From NCBI GenBank assembly GCA_022570975.1, contig JACZYS010000152.1:1-6190 (forward strand): a stretch of 6,190 nucleotides of DNA, in the 5' to 3' direction. Under the pieces are notes generated by a model. The model did not search any database and was not told where the DNA came from. It was given only the letters and a program-made list of their open reading frames with translations. How positions within the stretch are numbered: the first letter of the stretch is position 1; the number at the start of each line of letters is the position of its first letter. This document shows, one piece after another, positions 4,871-6,190 of the stretch. The DNA comes from Candidatus Zixiibacteriota bacterium. Lineage in GTDB: Bacteria; Zixibacteria; MSB-5A5; GN15; FEB-12. The position numbers were made by a program, and so were the translations under genes.

Positions 4871-6088
4871 TCAGTTAGCTAATTTAAGCGGTCCCCAAAC
4901 TGGATTGGAACTGTTTCCGTTTATTGTCAATCTCCTCTGATTTCGGCCGGTAATATCCATGGTGAAGAGCTCTTTTGGGCCAAGGCGGTTTGATGAAAAG
5001 ATGATATGTTTGCCATCGGGGGAGAAATGCGGGTTTTCATTCATTCCATAACTGGTCATAATCCGGTAATCTGTTCCCGAGGTGTCAATTGAGGCCAGGT
5101 CAAACCTCCCTGATTTTGTCCGGCTGACAAAAGTTATCCGGTCAGCTTTTTGTGACCAGATTGGGGAGTCATTATACCGGCCTTCATATGTCAGTCTTCT
5201 CAAGTCCGTTCCGTCTGATTTCATTATATAAATTTGCGGTTTGCCGCTCCGGTCTGATGAAAAAGCAATTGATAGGCCGTCCGGCGACCAGGTTGGCGAA
5301 GTATCAATTGACCGATGTCTGGTAAGTCTCCGGATTACCCTTCCTTTTTTATCAAGCAGATAAATTTCTGAGTTTCCGTCTTTGGTTAAAACACAGGCAA
5401 TCTTTGAGCCATCGGGGGAGACAGCCGGAGCAGCGACAATCCCTTTAAAAACTCCCAGTCTTTTAATTTTATTTTTCTTAATCTCAATCTGATAAAGTTG
5501 GGGGTCACCGTCCATGAAACTGGTGAAATAAATATATTTGCCGTCCGGTGAAAAAGTGGGCATGCTGCCGATACCCAGGTCTTTGAGTCCGCTGCCATCC
5601 GCGTTGATGACATAGATGTGTGACGTCGTGGTTGAGCCGTTGTAGGTATCGAAGGCGATTTGTTTCCCATCCGGCGACCAGGCGGGCGAACCGTGGCTGC
5701 CCAAATCGCCGATCGGCTCCGTGAGTTGCCTGACTTCTTTCCCATCCGCACTCATCACGTAAAGGACGGGTTTCTCCATTTCACCAGGGATGAACATGAG
5801 TCGTTCCGCGCGAATACTCAGGTTCTTCCAAACGACGCTAGTCATTCCCGTCCCGTGCGTGACGGCGGAAAGTTGGATCCCGTTGGACTGGATCGCATCA
5901 GAGGTGACGGATTCCGCCGCAATCAGGCGAAACACCGGCGAATCGCCTTCAGCAAACAGGAAGTAGACCTTGTCCCCGCGCCGGGCGAGACGCAGTCGGC
6001 CGGCTGGGTCTCGGGCGGGTTTGATACGAGCTACAACGGCGGTCGTAGGGACGTCTTCGTGGTCAAGCTTAGCCCCGCCGGCGGTCAC
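4871..6088 (-). CDS. tolB: TolB C-terminal beta-propeller fused in frame to a foreign DUF1583/PD40-like N-terminal part (likely chimeric)
   Basis: TolB is the periplasmic propeller that binds Pal. The 3' part, residues about 178-405, looks like genuine TolB: repeated PD40 blades with SPDGK-type turns at 180, 225, 268 and 357, strands such as QIYIMKSDGTDLRRLT, and placement just upstream of pal. The 5' part does not. The TolB N-terminal domain and export signal are missing. Residues about 28-97 instead read as a planctomycete-type DUF1583 unit (GRLRLARRGDKVYFLF, TSVVWKNLSIRAERL), followed by two PD40 blades of planctomycete style (98-177). GC content jumps from 32% (5461-5520, hand count) to 55-63% beyond 5580. 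The GTG at 6088 is only the first possible start: the frame stays open to the right edge and residues 1-27 lie antisense to an SBBP coding fragment. I regard 4871 to about 5560 as the native tolB remnant and the 5' part as joined from another genome. Confidence 0.75.
   Translation of the reverse strand: MTAGGAKLDHEDVPTTAVVARIKPARDPAGRLRLARRGDKVYFLFAEGDSPVFRLIAAESVTSDAIQSNGIQLSAVTHGTGMTSVVWKNLSIRAERLMFIPGEMEKPVLYVMSADGKEVRQLTEPIGDLGSHGSPAWSPDGKQIAFDTYNGSTTTSHIYVINADGSGLKDLGIGSMPTFSPDGKYIYFTSFMDGDPQLYQIEIKKNKIKRLGVFKGIVAAPAVSPDGSKIACVLTKDGNSEIYLLDKKGRVIRRLTRHRSIDTSPTWSPDGLSIAFSSDRSGKPQIYIMKSDGTDLRRLTYEGRYNDSPIWSQKADRITFVSRTKSGRFDLASIDTSGTDYRIMTSYGMNENPHFSPDGKHIIFSSNRLGPKELFTMDITGRNQRRLTINGNSSNPVWGPLKLAN
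5560..6004 (-). other. GC-rich foreign segment: DUF1583-like domain plus PD40 repeats, planctomycete-like fragment
   Basis: This segment is a fragment of a different gene lying in frame with the tolB remnant. Landmarks on the minus strand are a 'GRLRL-RRGDKVYFLFAEGDSP' strand set, 'FRLI', 'THGTGMTSVVWKNLSIRAERL' split over residues 78-97 of the fused frame, then two propeller blades (SPAWSPDGKQIAFD; HIYVINADGSGLKDLG). In planctomycetes DUF1583 units ending in 'VVWKN-S-RAE-L' and followed by WD40-like PD40 blades are common (family knowledge from memory). Hand-counted GC is 55% at 5581-5640, 62% at 5641-5700 and 57% at 5701-5760. Boundaries are approximate: the left one falls at the FSPDGK codons (about 5535-5575), the right one at about 5993-6004. 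Confidence 0.7.
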
Positions 6089-6190
6089 CTCTGGTCGACT
6101 TATCTGGGCGGAAGTGGGGACGATAGCGGGAGCGACATCGCCGTGGATGGCGCCGGCAACGCCCTGGTGACGGGAGGGACGAGTTCCCCC
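6002..6190 (+). CDS. SBBP beta-propeller-repeat protein, internal fragment (open at right edge)
   Basis: Plus-strand translation in the frame beginning at 6002 gives 63 residues with no stop: GWVSGGFDTSYNGG, then DVFVVKLSPAGGHLWSTYLGG, then SGDD and DIAVDGAGNALVTGGTSSP. This matches the SBBP repeat (W-S-T-Y-L-G-G-S-G-D-D ... I-A-V-D-x-x-G-N-x-x-V-T-G-x-T-S-S-P), found as tandem arrays in large secreted proteins of planctomycetes, cyanobacteria and related bacteria. There is no start codon or ribosome site. To the left the sequence abruptly becomes the minus-strand DUF1583-like coding segment, so the gene is broken at about 5993-6004. The hand-counted GC is 63-65%. I take it as a fragment of another genome or gene brought in by a chimeric join. 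Confidence 0.72.

Noticed and set aside
5386..5751. A second minus-strand frame of 121 codons inside the tolB/foreign region
   Set aside because: It is an out-of-frame shadow, Arg/Ser-rich, overlapping confident propeller repeats.
5970..6170. Plus-strand 66-codon frame with an ATG
   Set aside because: It is in a different frame from the convincing SBBP translation and its Arg/Ala/Pro-rich peptide is an artefact of high GC.
4871..6190. Idea that the fused TolB-DUF1583 ORF plus the antisense SBBP frame is a novel two-strand system
   Set aside because: GC jump, loss of the TolB N-terminus, junctions at shared short sequence and a strand switch are more simply explained by a chimeric contig end.

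Overview
The window reads as a piece of a Gram-negative bacterial chromosome, probably a metagenome-assembled contig of an uncultivated lineage. Evidence for an outer membrane is a TolB propeller, the peptidoglycan-associated lipoprotein Pal, a YbgF/CpoB-type protein and three Cys-type signal peptides. The moderate AT-richness, the lipoprotein style (a '...SGCGDDPVSPPP' N-terminus followed by Asp-box propeller repeats) and the overall gene style remind me of the FCB-type candidate phyla (for example Zixibacteria). That placement is inference, not something the sequence proves.

All well-supported genes lie on the minus strand, so the window is best read from right to left. (1) At 6190-5560 there is GC-rich sequence unlike the rest: a plus-strand fragment of an SBBP beta-propeller-repeat protein (about 6002-6190), then a minus-strand fragment resembling the DUF1583 plus PD40-repeat proteins of planctomycetes (about 5560-6004). 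(2) At about 5560-4871 is the C-terminal propeller of TolB, fused in frame to the foreign segment. I think the right ~630 bp is a two-junction chimera, most likely an assembly artefact. (3) At 4778-2832 is a tight cluster: pal, ybgF/cpoB (TTG start 2 nt after the pal stop) and an unrecognised 191-codon gene 25 nt further on. A perfect TATAAT lies just upstream of pal. (4) At 2660-1386 is a single-gene unit for a seven-repeat Ycf48/Asp-box propeller lipoprotein with an unusual Thr/Asp/Tyr-rich insertion. It has its own candidate promoter and an intrinsic terminator. (5) At 1279-1 is ligA (NAD-dependent DNA ligase), cut by the left edge after 426 codons. Its candidate promoter sits so close to the ATG that the mRNA would be leaderless.

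Functionally, TolB, Pal and YbgF/CpoB belong to the Tol-Pal envelope system, which links the outer membrane to peptidoglycan and helps constriction at division. The 191-aa protein travels with them but has no export signal. The propeller lipoprotein and ligA are separate transcription units. The most interesting unexplained structures are terminator-like hairpins inside the first codons of ybgF and of the 191-aa gene (possible step-down of expression after pal), the YDTT-repeat insertion, the leaderless ligA promoter and the chimeric right end. No tRNA, rRNA, CRISPR array or insertion sequence was seen, and no stretch over 300 bases lacks a gene.
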